Below are positions 9,073 to 18,956 of a DNA stretch of 64,000 nucleotides, piece by piece. Under the pieces are notes generated by a model. The model was not told the origin of the DNA, ran no database searches, and saw nothing but the letters and a program-made list of their open reading frames with translations. Numbering within the stretch: the first letter of the stretch is position 1; each line of letters begins with the position of its first letter. A program made the position numbers and the translations under genes. Source of the stretch: Bartonella sp. HY038 (lineage in GTDB: Bacteria > Pseudomonadota > Alphaproteobacteria > Rhizobiales > Rhizobiaceae). The stretch spans positions 1,860,001 through 1,924,000 of the forward strand of contig NZ_CP059725.1 of NCBI RefSeq assembly GCF_014117425.1, in the 5' to 3' direction.

Positions 9073-9366
9073 ATGACTGGCTCCAAAGCCGTCACTACCG
9101 ATCTTGATGCACGAAGACGCAAAATAATTTTTCGCGCGTGGCATCGCGGGATTCGTGAAATGGATCTTATCCTTGGTCAATATGTTGATGCCCATATAGC
9201 ACAAATGACAGATCTTGGCCTTGATGAACTTGAACATATTATGTCATTTGAAGATCGCGATCTTCTGACATGGGCAACAGGAGAAATTCCTGTACCTGCA
9301 GATGTTGATTCTCCTTTATTTCGAGACATATTAGATTATCGCACTAGGATGGATTTTCCAGCCTAA
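9073..9366 (+). CDS. sdhE: FAD assembly factor SdhE
   Basis: A small soluble protein (97 residues) that helps attach FAD covalently to the succinate dehydrogenase flavoprotein SdhA. The family motif RGIREMD (the RGxxE element) lies near residue 31, followed by the helical pattern LDELEHIMSFEDRDLLTWATG. AAGGAG precedes the ATG. It lies 261 bp before mfd, an association common in Hyphomicrobiales; that spacer (9367-9627) shows nothing recognisable. The upstream spacer (8794-9072) is AT-rich and holds the divergent azlC promoter. Confidence 0.92.
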   Translation: MTGSKAVTTDLDARRRKIIFRAWHRGIREMDLILGQYVDAHIAQMTDLGLDELEHIMSFEDRDLLTWATGEIPVPADVDSPLFRDILDYRTRMDFPA

Positions 9367-9627
9367 ATGCTTATATACCCATACAAATCATATGCATTTA
9401 CTATTTGGTAGATGCTAAAACCATTTACCAAACTGATATTGAGAATTAAAATCGCCTGCCTAACCATTATAAGTGACGACTATTTAACGCGTAATATCTG
9501 CTTTAAGTTTAAGTCGTTAAATCTTTATTTTAGACTTTTCTATTGATTAAAATTCACGATTGCAAAACTGACACGAATAATTGCTACTTTGCAATTAATT
9601 TCCTTTACCTATCTAAATGATTGAGAC

Positions 9628-12600
9628 ATGGCTGTATTTTCAAAATTTTTACTTTCGCAAATCTCTGCCCCTCATGTCATCATTGACAATGTGCTAGAAG
9701 GTTATCAACCTTTTGCACTTTCAAAATTGGTGGAGGAATCTGGCGGTCCTATTTTGTTTATTGGCCGCGATGGTCAAAAGCTTGATGATATTGAAAGCGC
9801 AATCAAATTCATCAATCCAGATTTGCCAATTTTGCAATTTCCAGCTTGGGACTGCCTTCCCTATGATCGTGTTTCACCAAGTCAGGTTATTTCAGCGCGT
9901 CGCCTCGCAGCTCTTGGTGCCATGGCAGCATTACGGGAAAAGCCGCATCAAGCACTTATTTTAACCACTGCCAATGCGGTATTACAAAGACTTCCCCCAC
10001 GTAAAGCCTTGCAAGATGAACTTATTCATGCGCGGCCTGGTCAAAGCTTTGCTATGGATAAATTGCTTGAACATCTTAGCAAAAATGGTTTTGAGCGGGT
10101 TACGACTGTACGCGATATTGGCGAATATGCCGTACGCGGTGGTATTGTGGATCTTTTTGCGCCAGGCGACAGCGAGCCGGTTCGACTTGATTTTTTTGGC
10201 GATACGCTTGAAACTATTCGCGCCTTTGATCCTGCAAGCCAGCGCACAACTACCACGCGCAAAAGCTTTTCCTTGCAACCAATGAGCGAGATCACGCTTT
10301 CAAAAGAGCGGATAAGCCATTTTAGAAAAGCTTATATCCAGCGTTTTGGCGCCCCGCAACCGGGTGACGCGCTTTATGAAGCAATTTCTGAAGGCCGTCG
10401 TTTTGCTGGTATGGAACATTGGTTGCCATTATTCTTTGACGAGATGGACACGATTTTTGATCATTGTGGCGCAATGCCAGTTATCTTTGATCATTTGGCC
10501 GCAGAGGCGATGGATGAGCGCCATGCGCTCATTTGCGAATATTACGAATCGCGCCGAGAAGGCGAACTTATCAAAGGCACGGCGCAGGCAACTCCTTATC
10601 ATCCGCTAGTACCTGATTTACTGTACCTTTCTCCAGTAAAGCTATTTGCCGCACAAAAGCAAAGTGGTCAACGCATTGACTTTACGCCATTTTCAATGCC
10701 TGATGTTGGAACGGCCCGTCTTATCCACGCTAAAACAAGCAGCGTGCGTGACTTCGCGCCTGAACGCAATGATGATAATATCAATCTTTTCAGCGCAGTT
10801 GTTGACTATCTTGCAATGTTACGGGCAGAGGGTAAAAAAATATTACTTGCTGGTTGGAGCGAAGGATCGCTTGATCGGCTTTGTCAGATATTAGATGAGC
10901 ATGGCTTGAAAAAGGTCGAAAAAGCCTCATCGCTTGCAATTGTTAAAGCAACACCGCGTGATCGCATTACTGCCGGTATTGTAACCATTGAGCATGGTTT
11001 TGTTGCTGAAGACTTAATCGTCATTGCCGAACAAGATATTCTTGGCGACCGACTTATCCGCCAAGCCAAAAGACGCAAGAAAAATGCCAATTTCATTAGC
11101 GAATCAACCTCGCTTAATAGTGGCGATATTGTTGTGCATGTCGATCATGGTATTGGACGGTTTATTGGCCTTAAAACTATTACCGCGGCAGGCGCCCCTC
11201 ATGACTGCCTTGAACTTCACTATGCTGGCGATGATCGACTATTTTTGCCGGTTGAAAACATTGAGTTGCTATCACGCTTTGGTGGTGAGGCAAGCGAAGC
11301 GATGCTTGATAAATTGGGCGGTGTTGCCTGGCAAGCCCGCAAAGCCAAGCTCAAAAAACGCCTGCTTGAAATGGCTGGTCAACTCATTAAAATTGCAGCT
11401 GAACGGCAAATGCGCCATGCGCCCGCGCTCATTCCACCCGCAGGGCTTTATGACGAATTTATTGCCCGCTTTCCTTATGATGAAACCGAAGACCAGCAAA
11501 ATGCTATTGATGCAGTGGTTGATGATTTGGGCCTTGGACGCCCGATGGATCGCCTTATTTGCGGTGATGTAGGCTTTGGTAAAACTGAAGTTGCTATTCG
11601 TGCGGCCTTTGTTGCCGCTCTTAATGGTTATCAAGTGGCGGTCGTTGTACCCACCACGCTTCTTTCACGCCAACATTATAAAACTTTCGTCCAACGTTTC
11701 CAAGGCTTGCCGATTAATATTGGTCACGCATCGCGCCTTGTCACATCAAAAGAACTAACTGCTACTAAAAAAGGTATTGCTGAAGGCACGGTTGATATTG
11801 TTGTTGGTACTCATGCTTTGCTTGGCAAAACCATAGATTTTGCTAATTTAGGCATGCTTATCATCGATGAAGAACAGCATTTTGGTGTTAAGCATAAGGA
11901 GCGGTTAAAAGAGCTAAAAAGTGATATTCATGTTTTAACTCTTTCTGCAACGCCTATTCCGCGCACATTACAACTTGCTTTAACTGGCGTTCGTGAATTA
12001 TCACTTATTGCAACGCCACCAGTTGATCGTATGGCAGTGCGCACCTTTATCTCGCCTTTTGATCCTTTGATTTTGCGTGAAACCTTATTGCGCGAGCATT
12101 ATCGCGGTGGACAAAGTTTTTATGTTTGCCCTAGAATCTCAGACCTTGATGAAGTGAAAGAATTTTTAAGCAGCCATGTACCTGAACTAAAGGTTGCAAC
12201 CGCTCATGGTCAAATGGCACCAGGCCAGCTTGACGATATCATGAATGCCTTTTATGATGGGCAATATGATGTGTTGCTTTCAACGTCCATTGTTGAATCA
12301 GGACTTGATATTCCAACTGCCAATACACTTATCGTCCACAGAGCAGACATGTTTGGCCTTGCAGCGCTTTATCAATTACGTGGCCGTGTTGGTCGCTCGA
12401 AACAACGGGCTTATGCTTTGTTTACTTTGCCTGCTTCACGCATCCTCACTCCACAAGCAGAACGGCGCTTAAAAGTATTACAATCGCTTGATACTCTCGG
12501 CGCAGGTTTCCAACTCGCGAGCCACGACATGGATATTCGTGGTGCAGGCAATCTTCTTGGTGATGAGCAATCAGGTCATATTAAAGAAGTTGGTTTTGAA

Positions 12601-13122
12601 CTTTATCAACAAATGTTGGAAGAGGCCGTTGCTGAAATGAAGGGCACAGGCGAAGTTGAAGACAACCAATGGTCACCGCAAATTGCTATTGGTACGGCAG
12701 TGATGATTCCTGAGAATTATGTACCAGATTTGCAACTACGCCTTGGGCTCTATCGCCGTCTATCAGACCTTGAAAACGCGCAAGAAATTGATGCATTTGG
12801 CGCGGAACTTATCGATCGCTTTGGCGCAATGCCGCTAGAAGTGCAACATCTATTAAAGATAGTTTACATTAAAGCCCTTTGTCGTAAGGCTAATGTTGAA
12901 AAAGTTGATGCAGGCCCTAAAGGTGTGGTTATTCAATTCCGCAATGGCACATTTGCTAATGGGGTGGGCTTGGTTAAATATATTGCTGAGCAGGGTTCCA
13001 TGGCAAAAATCCGCCCAGATCAAAGCATTGTCTTTATTAGAGATTGGCAAAGTGCTGAAAAGCGGCTTAATGGCACTGCGCTCGTCATGACACAACTTTC
13101 TAAACTTGCTGAAAGTGCATAA
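9628..13122 (+). CDS. mfd: Transcription-repair coupling factor Mfd
   Basis: A 1,164-residue ATP-dependent DNA translocase that removes RNA polymerase stalled at lesions and recruits UvrA. The UvrB-homology region occupies the N-terminal third. The RNA-polymerase-interacting domain begins near GDIVVHVDHGIGRFIGL (residues ~500-517). The superfamily 2 helicase motor shows Walker A GDVGFGKTE (~647) and the DEEQ box IIDEEQHFGVKH, with SATPIPRTL as motif III. The TRG/relay region (LRGRVGRSKQRAYA) follows, then the C-terminal UvrA-binding domain. The start has only a weak ribosome binding site. Confidence 0.96.
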   Translation: MAVFSKFLLSQISAPHVIIDNVLEGYQPFALSKLVEESGGPILFIGRDGQKLDDIESAIKFINPDLPILQFPAWDCLPYDRVSPSQVISARRLAALGAMAALREKPHQALILTTANAVLQRLPPRKALQDELIHARPGQSFAMDKLLEHLSKNGFERVTTVRDIGEYAVRGGIVDLFAPGDSEPVRLDFFGDTLETIRAFDPASQRTTTTRKSFSLQPMSEITLSKERISHFRKAYIQRFGAPQPGDALYEAISEGRRFAGMEHWLPLFFDEMDTIFDHCGAMPVIFDHLAAEAMDERHALICEYYESRREGELIKGTAQATPYHPLVPDLLYLSPVKLFAAQKQSGQRIDFTPFSMPDVGTARLIHAKTSSVRDFAPERNDDNINLFSAVVDYLAMLRAEGKKILLAGWSEGSLDRLCQILDEHGLKKVEKASSLAIVKATPRDRITAGIVTIEHGFVAEDLIVIAEQDILGDRLIRQAKRRKKNANFISESTSLNSGDIVVHVDHGIGRFIGLKTITAAGAPHDCLELHYAGDDRLFLPVENIELLSRFGGEASEAMLDKLGGVAWQARKAKLKKRLLEMAGQLIKIAAERQMRHAPALIPPAGLYDEFIARFPYDETEDQQNAIDAVVDDLGLGRPMDRLICGDVGFGKTEVAIRAAFVAALNGYQVAVVVPTTLLSRQHYKTFVQRFQGLPINIGHASRLVTSKELTATKKGIAEGTVDIVVGTHALLGKTIDFANLGMLIIDEEQHFGVKHKERLKELKSDIHVLTLSATPIPRTLQLALTGVRELSLIATPPVDRMAVRTFISPFDPLILRETLLREHYRGGQSFYVCPRISDLDEVKEFLSSHVPELKVATAHGQMAPGQLDDIMNAFYDGQYDVLLSTSIVESGLDIPTANTLIVHRADMFGLAALYQLRGRVGRSKQRAYALFTLPASRILTPQAERRLKVLQSLDTLGAGFQLASHDMDIRGAGNLLGDEQSGHIKEVGFELYQQMLEEAVAEMKGTGEVEDNQWSPQIAIGTAVMIPENYVPDLQLRLGLYRRLSDLENAQEIDAFGAELIDRFGAMPLEVQHLLKIVYIKALCRKANVEKVDAGPKGVVIQFRNGTFANGVGLVKYIAEQGSMAKIRPDQSIVFIRDWQSAEKRLNGTALVMTQLSKLAESA

Positions 13123-13126
13123 TCAA

Positions 13127-13160
13127 AATGCGCTGGCTTAAATCAATTAGCCAACGCATT
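13127..13160 (+). terminator. Terminator after mfd
   Basis: A 12-bp stem with one G-T pair (AATGCGCTGGCT / AGCCAACGCATT) followed by ATTTTGTATT. It lies between the convergent mfd and MHS transporter genes and could act in both directions. Confidence 0.65.
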
Positions 13161-13194
13161 ATTTTGTATTATAGATCAAATAGATAAGCTATTC

Positions 13195-14475
13195 TTAGCT
13201 TTTTGATATTTTAGGCTCAATAAAAAACAATGTCGCCACAATACACATAATATTGGTGATGATAAGATAATAAGCAGGTGATAGCGGATTTTCACTATAT
13301 TGAAGTATAAAAGTGAAAATCGGCTGCGCTGTTCCGCCAAAAATAGTAATTCCAAAAGCGTAGGTCATCGAAAAACCACTTGCCCTTATATATTGCGGAA
13401 AACTCTCGCAAAGCAGTACCACCAACCCAGCACCACTTATATTTTGCAAGGCGGTAAAGACAATAATCACCGCATAGAATACAAAAACATTGCTATAAAG
13501 GTTTGCAACATAAAGCCCCGGAAACAGCAAAAACAACAAAATAATGCGCGGAATAATAATGGTTTTTTTGCGCCCAAAGCGGTCGGCGCATAGACCGCCA
13601 ATCAAACCAAAACATACCATAGCAATACCCATGATAAGAGTAGAAATCATGGCATAGTCGGCAGTTAATTTAAGCTCAGTTAAAGCATAAGTGGTCATGT
13701 AATTTAAGAAATATTGGGTGATTGTTGCACCAGATAAGACAAGCATGCCTAAAATTATCATCCGCCGATATTTTACCCACGCATTAATAACAAGTTCATG
13801 CGATGACATTGCGGCTAAAGATTTTGGAGCATGATAGGTTTCTTTTAAATGACGCCGCATGAATAGACCAAGCGGCAAAATCATCAAACCAACAGCGAAG
13901 GGAATACGCCACCCCCAACTCGCCAACTGTTCAGGACTTAAATATTTGGCAAGGAAAAAACCAAATAAACCAGCAGTAATTGCTGCGCAGCCTTGCGCCA
14001 CAATTTGCCAACTGGTAAAAAACGCCCGCTTATTGGCTGGTGCGGCCTCCATCATAAAAGTAATTGAAGGTCCAGCCTCACCACCCCAAGCAAGCCCTTG
14101 AAGCAAACGGATAATAATCAATAAGATAGGGGCTAAAATGCCAAGTGTTGCAAAGCTAGGTAATACAACCATGCCACCAGTACCAATAGCCATAAGCACC
14201 ATGGTCAGCAGCATAGCGGCTTTACGGCCGGCTTTATCTGCATATTGACCGATAAAAATAGCTCCTAAGGGGCGCGCAACAAAACCAACAGAAAAGGTCA
14301 TAACCGAGCCAAGCAAACTGGTTAGCTCATTTTGGGAAGGAAAAAAAGCTTTGGCGATGATAACCGCAAATGCTGCGTATAAAGTAAAATCAAAAAACTC
14401 GATAGCATTGCCAAGCACAACCGCTGCGACGTCTCGCTTTGGAATAGAATGTTGTTGATCTTTTTGTTGGTCCAT
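13195..14475 (-). CDS. MFS transporter, metabolite:H+ symporter (MHS) family
   Basis: A 426-residue, 12-segment inner-membrane importer. The N-terminal pattern VVLGNAIEFFDFTLYAAFA, the loop motif ADKAGRKAAML and LRLLQGLAWGGEAGPSITFM-type sequence near residue 125 are those of the MHS family (shikimate, citrate, alpha-ketoglutarate and proline/betaine carriers). The substrate was not resolved. It is a single gene convergent with mfd. The ATG at 14475 follows GATGGAATTGTT, a weak ribosome binding site. Confidence 0.82.
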   Translation of the reverse strand: MDQQKDQQHSIPKRDVAAVVLGNAIEFFDFTLYAAFAVIIAKAFFPSQNELTSLLGSVMTFSVGFVARPLGAIFIGQYADKAGRKAAMLLTMVLMAIGTGGMVVLPSFATLGILAPILLIIIRLLQGLAWGGEAGPSITFMMEAAPANKRAFFTSWQIVAQGCAAITAGLFGFFLAKYLSPEQLASWGWRIPFAVGLMILPLGLFMRRHLKETYHAPKSLAAMSSHELVINAWVKYRRMIILGMLVLSGATITQYFLNYMTTYALTELKLTADYAMISTLIMGIAMVCFGLIGGLCADRFGRKKTIIIPRIILLFLLFPGLYVANLYSNVFVFYAVIIVFTALQNISGAGLVVLLCESFPQYIRASGFSMTYAFGITIFGGTAQPIFTFILQYSENPLSPAYYLIITNIMCIVATLFFIEPKISKS

Positions 14476-14600
14476 AACAATTCCATCTTTTGATCATTTG
14501 GTTTGAATACTATTTCATGGACAAATTAAAATTATTCACTAAAGCAACTTCACAAGGGTAGAAGGTGCTATTCCAATAAAAAAGATAAAGTCAAGCATTC

Positions 14601-14640
14601 AAAAAAAATCCCATTCGTGGTTTCCATGAATGGGATTTTA
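14601..14640 (-). terminator. Strong intrinsic terminator after the IalB-like gene
   Basis: The stem AAAATCCCATTC / GAATGGGATTTT extends inward with one G-T pair to about 16 bp, with a 3-nt loop. On the reverse strand it is followed by a run of eight T (complement of 14601-14608). It lies 24 bp after the stop of the gene at 14664-15263. Confidence 0.88.
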
Positions 14641-14663
14641 TTATTTAAAACGGGTTTTAAATA

Positions 14664-15263
14664 TTAATTCTTGCTTGCTTGCAATCTTTCAAGGGCTTTC
14701 GTCATGCCTTTAAGTGAGAACTCCACATCAGCAACTTGATTATTCATGACCATAAAGCGCGCCTTACCTTCATTACCCTTTTTAAAGGTGGCAAGGGTTT
14801 TTTCATCCAAAAGCACCTGCGCCCAGCAACCTTGCTGGTTGCAATAACGGAACGGCAACTGCATGACATTTTGCTTTTCAACTGTGAAAAGGATGCCTTC
14901 AAGTAAGAAGACATTAAGCGGTACAACGGTCGTCAACATAAGCACTGGCTTATCGCCTGGCTTTTCGCCATTTACCTGAGCAATAGCCATGATCAAAACA
15001 TTGGCCGTACGGTCGCCTTGTTTTGCTTGGCGAATTTGTAAAACTTCACAATTTTTTGTAAATTGATCACTAACCTTAACATCTGTACAACGATAGACCC
15101 AATCACCAAACGTTTCAGTTTGAACATTTGCCGGAGCACCGCCATTATCTCCTGCTGCTGGCTGATTGCGAACGAGGCCTTGATTTGCATCTTGTGCAAT
15201 CGCAGGCACAGCAAACATGGCAACACAAATTGCACTAATAGCGCTGAGGATATTAAACTTCAT
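14664..15263 (-). CDS. IalB-family invasion-associated protein
   Basis: A secreted or periplasmic protein of the invasion-associated locus B family, found across Hyphomicrobiales and first described in Bartonella. It has a clear signal peptide ending AVPAIAQD (~residue 24), a disordered Q/G/A-rich spacer, then the family domain: TETFGDWVYRC near residue 50, CEVLQIRQ, and a C-terminal RYCNQQGCWAQVLLD stretch with paired cysteines. Length is 199. TTGGAGCAAGTAA precedes the ATG. Membership does not prove a role in invasion; most relatives are uncharacterised periplasmic proteins. Confidence 0.85.
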   Translation of the reverse strand: MKFNILSAISAICVAMFAVPAIAQDANQGLVRNQPAAGDNGGAPANVQTETFGDWVYRCTDVKVSDQFTKNCEVLQIRQAKQGDRTANVLIMAIAQVNGEKPGDKPVLMLTTVVPLNVFLLEGILFTVEKQNVMQLPFRYCNQQGCWAQVLLDEKTLATFKKGNEGKARFMVMNNQVADVEFSLKGMTKALERLQASKN

Positions 15264-16073
15264 TTACTTGCTCCAATTAGATGACTAGCTACTATTGTCT
15301 AGATTGGACAATATCATCAATAAAACCAGCCAAATATTTTTAAACTTATATATTCTAGCATAGCCAACAGGTTTTTAAACATTCGCTATAAGCCATTTTC
15401 ATGTATTATACATAAATTAATAGAACTTAAAATAATAGAGCAAACATCATCAAACATTGTTGCATCACTTAAAACTTACCTGACAAATAATTATGCTTAT
15501 AAAATGACAAACCATAATTTTTTGTTTTTTAAACACAATACTATCAATTCAACAAACATAAGCACATCATTGCGGTTTCAAAAAATTTTGCATTACGTTC
15601 AATATCGCCTTTTAAAGCAAATTGCGATACAATTTCTTGTTAATCTTGCGTTTAAACCCAACAAAATTCAATTTTACTAATATTTTTAACAATGATCTAC
15701 CATACATGAAGTTAATTAAGTTAAAAGGATAATATTTCAAGGATTTTGTCATAAGCAATAAGCATTTCCCAAAAAAATAAAGAGCCATGGGAAATTGCTT
15801 TTCTCAAGGGTACCCATAAAGATAACTCAACCTAAAAGATTCTTGAATTAAACATTAGATCAACATACAAAACGCCTAAAAACCTAAAAAATTGGCTGTA
15901 GATAAATGAGCAAAAGACCACTATCCTGTTGATTGCGTACACAGCCATACATCGCGCCTTGTTTACAAGCCCTTCCAAAAAATAGTTTAATTCCAAAATT
16001 AATGCATATTTTGTCATTAATATGTTTTAACAATGAAACCACTTTAAAACCGCTAACACAAGAATCAATATCT
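15264..16073. other. Long AT-rich intergenic region upstream of mgtE
   Basis: About 810 bp without a supportable gene. It contains the promoter of the reverse-strand IalB-like gene, the forward promoter for mgtE, and one terminator-like hairpin at 15760-15804. An upstream in-frame ATG for mgtE at 15933 exists, but the added residues do not look like MgtE. No tRNA or known riboswitch was recognised. Confidence 0.5.
15760..15804 (+). terminator. Orphan terminator-like hairpin upstream of mgtE
   Basis: The arms AAGCA-TTTCCCA (15760-15771) and TGGGAAA-T-TGCTT (15788-15800) pair over 12 bp with one bulged T and a 16-nt loop, followed by TTTT. No forward-strand gene ends upstream. It could end a small RNA or act as an attenuator in a long mgtE leader. 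Confidence 0.45.
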
Positions 16074-17486
16074 ATGAGCGAAGCAAATCCAAACAAAGCA
16101 GACAATCGCGAATTTCCAGCGGTTGATATTTATAATGAAGACGGCGTTATTTCAGGACAATTTCTGGAAGCGGTTGAAAATGCAGTTTTAGAAAATAATG
16201 CACTCTTTTTGGATGAAAATGTCGCCTCACTTCATCCCTCAGAACTTGGTCACCTTATTGATGCGTTAGAGCCGGAGCAACGCCCTGAGCTTATCATGCA
16301 ACTTGGTGAGAGTTTCGACTTTACAGCCCTTACCGAAGTAGATGAGGCTGTGCGCCTTGAAATTATGGACGCGCTACCAACGCAGCAAATTGTCGAAGGT
16401 GTGCAAGATATTGATTCCGATGATGCGGTTTATCTGCTTGAAGATCTTGATGATGACGACCGACAAGAAATCCTTGCTAAACTTCCCTTTACGGAACAAG
16501 TTCGCCTTCGCCGTTCGCTCGATTTTCCAGAAGAAAGCGCTGGCCGCCGCATGCAAACAGAATTTGTTGCAGTGCCACCATTCTGGACCATTGGTCAAGT
16601 TATTGATTATATGCGGGAGGAGCAAAATTTACCGGATCATTTTTCGCAAATATTTGTCATTGATGCGACATTTAGGCTTATGGGTAGCCTCGATCTTGAC
16701 CGTTTATTACGCACTCAAAGACCGGTACGTGTTGATGAGGTAATGCATGAAGCACGCCATGTCATTCCAGCGACGATGGATCAGGAAGAAGCTGCGCAAA
16801 TTTTTGGCCAATATGACTTGCTATCCGCTGCAGTTGTAGATGAAAATGATCGCTTGCTTGGTGTTTTAACCATTGATGACGTGGTTGATGTTATCCAGCA
16901 GGAAGCTGAAGAAGATTTGATGCGCATGGGCGGTGTTGGCGATGAAGAACTCTCGGACAGTGTTTTATCAACCGCTAAATCGCGCTTACCTTGGCTATCA
17001 GTCAATTTGCTTACAGCTCTCGCATCAGCCTCTATTATTAGTATTTTTGACGGTACTATTAAAGAAATGGTGGCACTTGCTGCCCTTATGCCTATTGTTG
17101 CCTCTATGGGCGGTAATGCTGCCACCCAAACTATGACGGTAACGGTACGCGCCGTTGCGACAAAAGACATTGATATCTACAACGCTGCCCGCGTTATTCG
17201 CCGCGAATTGACGATAGGACTGTTAAACGGCACGCTTTTTGCTTTACTTATTGGCACAGCTGCTGGTTTGCATTACTGGTCAGCAGACCTTGGCTGTATT
17301 ATAGCGGCTGCAATGGTGATCAATATGCTTGCTGCGGCATTAGGCGGTATTTTAACTCCGCTATTGTTAAACCGCTTTGGCGCAGATCCTGCCATTGCAT
17401 CATCAGTATTTGTCACTATGATTACTGATGTTGTAGGTTTTTTTTCATTCCTCGGACTGGCGGCTTGGTGGTTTGGTCTTTGGTAA
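16074..17486 (+). CDS. mgtE: Magnesium transporter MgtE
   Basis: A Mg2+-gated inner-membrane channel. The N-terminal superhelical MgtE domain (residues ~30-140: LHPSELGHLIDALEPEQRPE) is followed by paired CBS domains (~150-270) and a five-segment C-terminal pore region, with PIVASMGGNAATQTMT as the family's pore motif. The ATG at 16074 (MSEANPNK) gives 470 residues, close to family length. An upstream ATG at 15933 would add 47 residues without MgtE character. The ribosome binding site is weak. A MerR-type gene follows 49 bp downstream on the same strand. Confidence 0.93.
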   Translation: MSEANPNKADNREFPAVDIYNEDGVISGQFLEAVENAVLENNALFLDENVASLHPSELGHLIDALEPEQRPELIMQLGESFDFTALTEVDEAVRLEIMDALPTQQIVEGVQDIDSDDAVYLLEDLDDDDRQEILAKLPFTEQVRLRRSLDFPEESAGRRMQTEFVAVPPFWTIGQVIDYMREEQNLPDHFSQIFVIDATFRLMGSLDLDRLLRTQRPVRVDEVMHEARHVIPATMDQEEAAQIFGQYDLLSAAVVDENDRLLGVLTIDDVVDVIQQEAEEDLMRMGGVGDEELSDSVLSTAKSRLPWLSVNLLTALASASIISIFDGTIKEMVALAALMPIVASMGGNAATQTMTVTVRAVATKDIDIYNAARVIRRELTIGLLNGTLFALLIGTAAGLHYWSADLGCIIAAAMVINMLAAALGGILTPLLLNRFGADPAIASSVFVTMITDVVGFFSFLGLAAWWFGLW

Positions 17487-17535
17487 AGCCACAAGCCCAA
17501 TAAAGCAACAAAGACTCTTACGGGGTTAGAATGAT

Positions 17536-17925
17536 ATGATACGCGAATTTTACACCATAAAAGACCTTACCAAGGAATTTAACATTACCCCAAGAACACT
17601 GCGTTATTATGAGGATGAAGGCCTTATTCAACCCATAAGACAAGGCCGCATGCGCCTTTATTCTCAATTAGATCATAATAGAATTACTGCAATTTTGCGT
17701 GCAAGACGACTTAATTTTTCGTTAGACGAAATTCAACAATTATTACACATAAACGATCATGCCTCGCAAGATGGTCAAACTTTGCGTCATATTCTTGACC
17801 ACATCAATACGCAGCGCCAGAAGCTTAAACAAATGCGCCAAGATATAAATGATCAATTAGATGATCTTGAGCGCCTTGAAGATCGCTCATTTGAACGTTT
17901 GGCCGAACTTGGCGTAATGCGGTAA
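17536..17925 (+). CDS. MerR-family regulator (small)
   Basis: A 129-residue regulator: an N-terminal MerR winged helix (TIKDLTKEFNITPRTLRYYE, residues ~7-26) followed by a coiled coil (residues ~80-115) and no cysteines in the effector part, so metal sensing of the CueR type is unlikely. It is probably co-transcribed with mgtE, though whether it controls magnesium uptake is unknown. The ATG at 17536 is used; an overlapping ATG at 17531 hits a stop at once. Confidence 0.83.
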   Translation: MIREFYTIKDLTKEFNITPRTLRYYEDEGLIQPIRQGRMRLYSQLDHNRITAILRARRLNFSLDEIQQLLHINDHASQDGQTLRHILDHINTQRQKLKQMRQDINDQLDDLERLEDRSFERLAELGVMR

Positions 17926-17957
17926 TAAGCTTAATTTAGTGTTTTTAAAATACGCAG

Positions 17958-18956
17958 TTAATTTGCATTCTGCGCAGGAGTTTCCAATACATCATCGCCA
18001 ACAAGACAAGTTGAACGAATATGATCAACACGATCATCAGTTAGATCTATAAGCCCATGTAAAAAATCGGCTAAAAGACCTTGTTTGTCCAACTCATCAA
18101 AAGCACAGGCGCAAAATTTCGTGCTTTCATCATCTCCCAATCCAGCAAATTTACGACATTCATTTTCCGCAGTAACCCTTATTTCAGCAATTGTTGGCTC
18201 ACGTGGCGGAATTATACTAGAATATACAAAAAATCCCGCCATTAAAATTGGCTGATGAATAAGATAGATAAGAAGCGTATGGCGACCAAACCATTGTAAC
18301 ATTCGGTTTAAAAAATTTGGTTTGATACCAGCCTGCAAAAGCGACAAAACATTTAACTTATCCATTAACTGCGCAAGGGTTAAGCCTAGCAGACCTGCGG
18401 AAAACCATGGGAAGAATGGTACATAATCAAAAGTTGATGGTGGCGCCGGATTTAATCCTAGCCATAAAAATATATTTCCATAAACAGGGGGTAAAAAATT
18501 TGGTGCATAAAACACGGCTGCAGCAACAATGACATTAATTAGCCAAGGCATACGCAAAAACAACAAGCCAACAAAACTAGTTAAGGCGATTTCATGTAGA
18601 ATACCAAAATAAATGAAATTATCAGGCAGAATATAAAAGGTCGCTAAGCTTACCAAACCGGCTGCAAAAATGATAGCAATAAATCGCCGCGTAAATGCAT
18701 GCCAGTTTATTCCATTGCTATGCGCAAGATAAAGGCTAAAGCCACTTAAAAACAAAAAGCTACTGGCGACAATATGGGCCAAATCCGTCAGCCAACCATT
18801 AGCTATTGTATCAGCCGAAATATAGCGAAAATAAGCAAGATCCCAGCTAAAATGGAATACCACCATGCCAATTAACGCAATAGCACGCAATATATCAAGC
18901 TTTTGCAACCGCAATCGCTTTTGTGGGGTATTATTGACCGCGCTTGTCTTTATCAT
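17958..18956 (-). CDS. DUF1624 (heparan-alpha-glucosaminide acetyltransferase-like) membrane protein
   Basis: A polytopic inner-membrane protein of the DUF1624/acyltransferase-3-like group: RLQKLDILRAIALIGMVVFH (residues ~16-35) is the family start, followed by about nine membrane segments up to YLIHQPILMAGFFVY (~residue 235). Beyond the last segment there is a soluble tail of about 85 residues with four cysteines (C-x18-C-A-C type spacing and one C near LVGDD), which could form disulphides on the periplasmic side. The acyl substrate is unknown. It ends 32 bp from the convergent merR gene. Confidence 0.75.
   Translation of the reverse strand: MIKTSAVNNTPQKRLRLQKLDILRAIALIGMVVFHFSWDLAYFRYISADTIANGWLTDLAHIVASSFLFLSGFSLYLAHSNGINWHAFTRRFIAIIFAAGLVSLATFYILPDNFIYFGILHEIALTSFVGLLFLRMPWLINVIVAAAVFYAPNFLPPVYGNIFLWLGLNPAPPSTFDYVPFFPWFSAGLLGLTLAQLMDKLNVLSLLQAGIKPNFLNRMLQWFGRHTLLIYLIHQPILMAGFFVYSSIIPPREPTIAEIRVTAENECRKFAGLGDDESTKFCACAFDELDKQGLLADFLHGLIDLTDDRVDHIRSTCLVGDDVLETPAQNAN

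Noticed and set aside
15933..16073. Upstream extension of mgtE
   Set aside because: The added 47 residues are not MgtE-like, and the ATG at 16074 gives the family's usual length.
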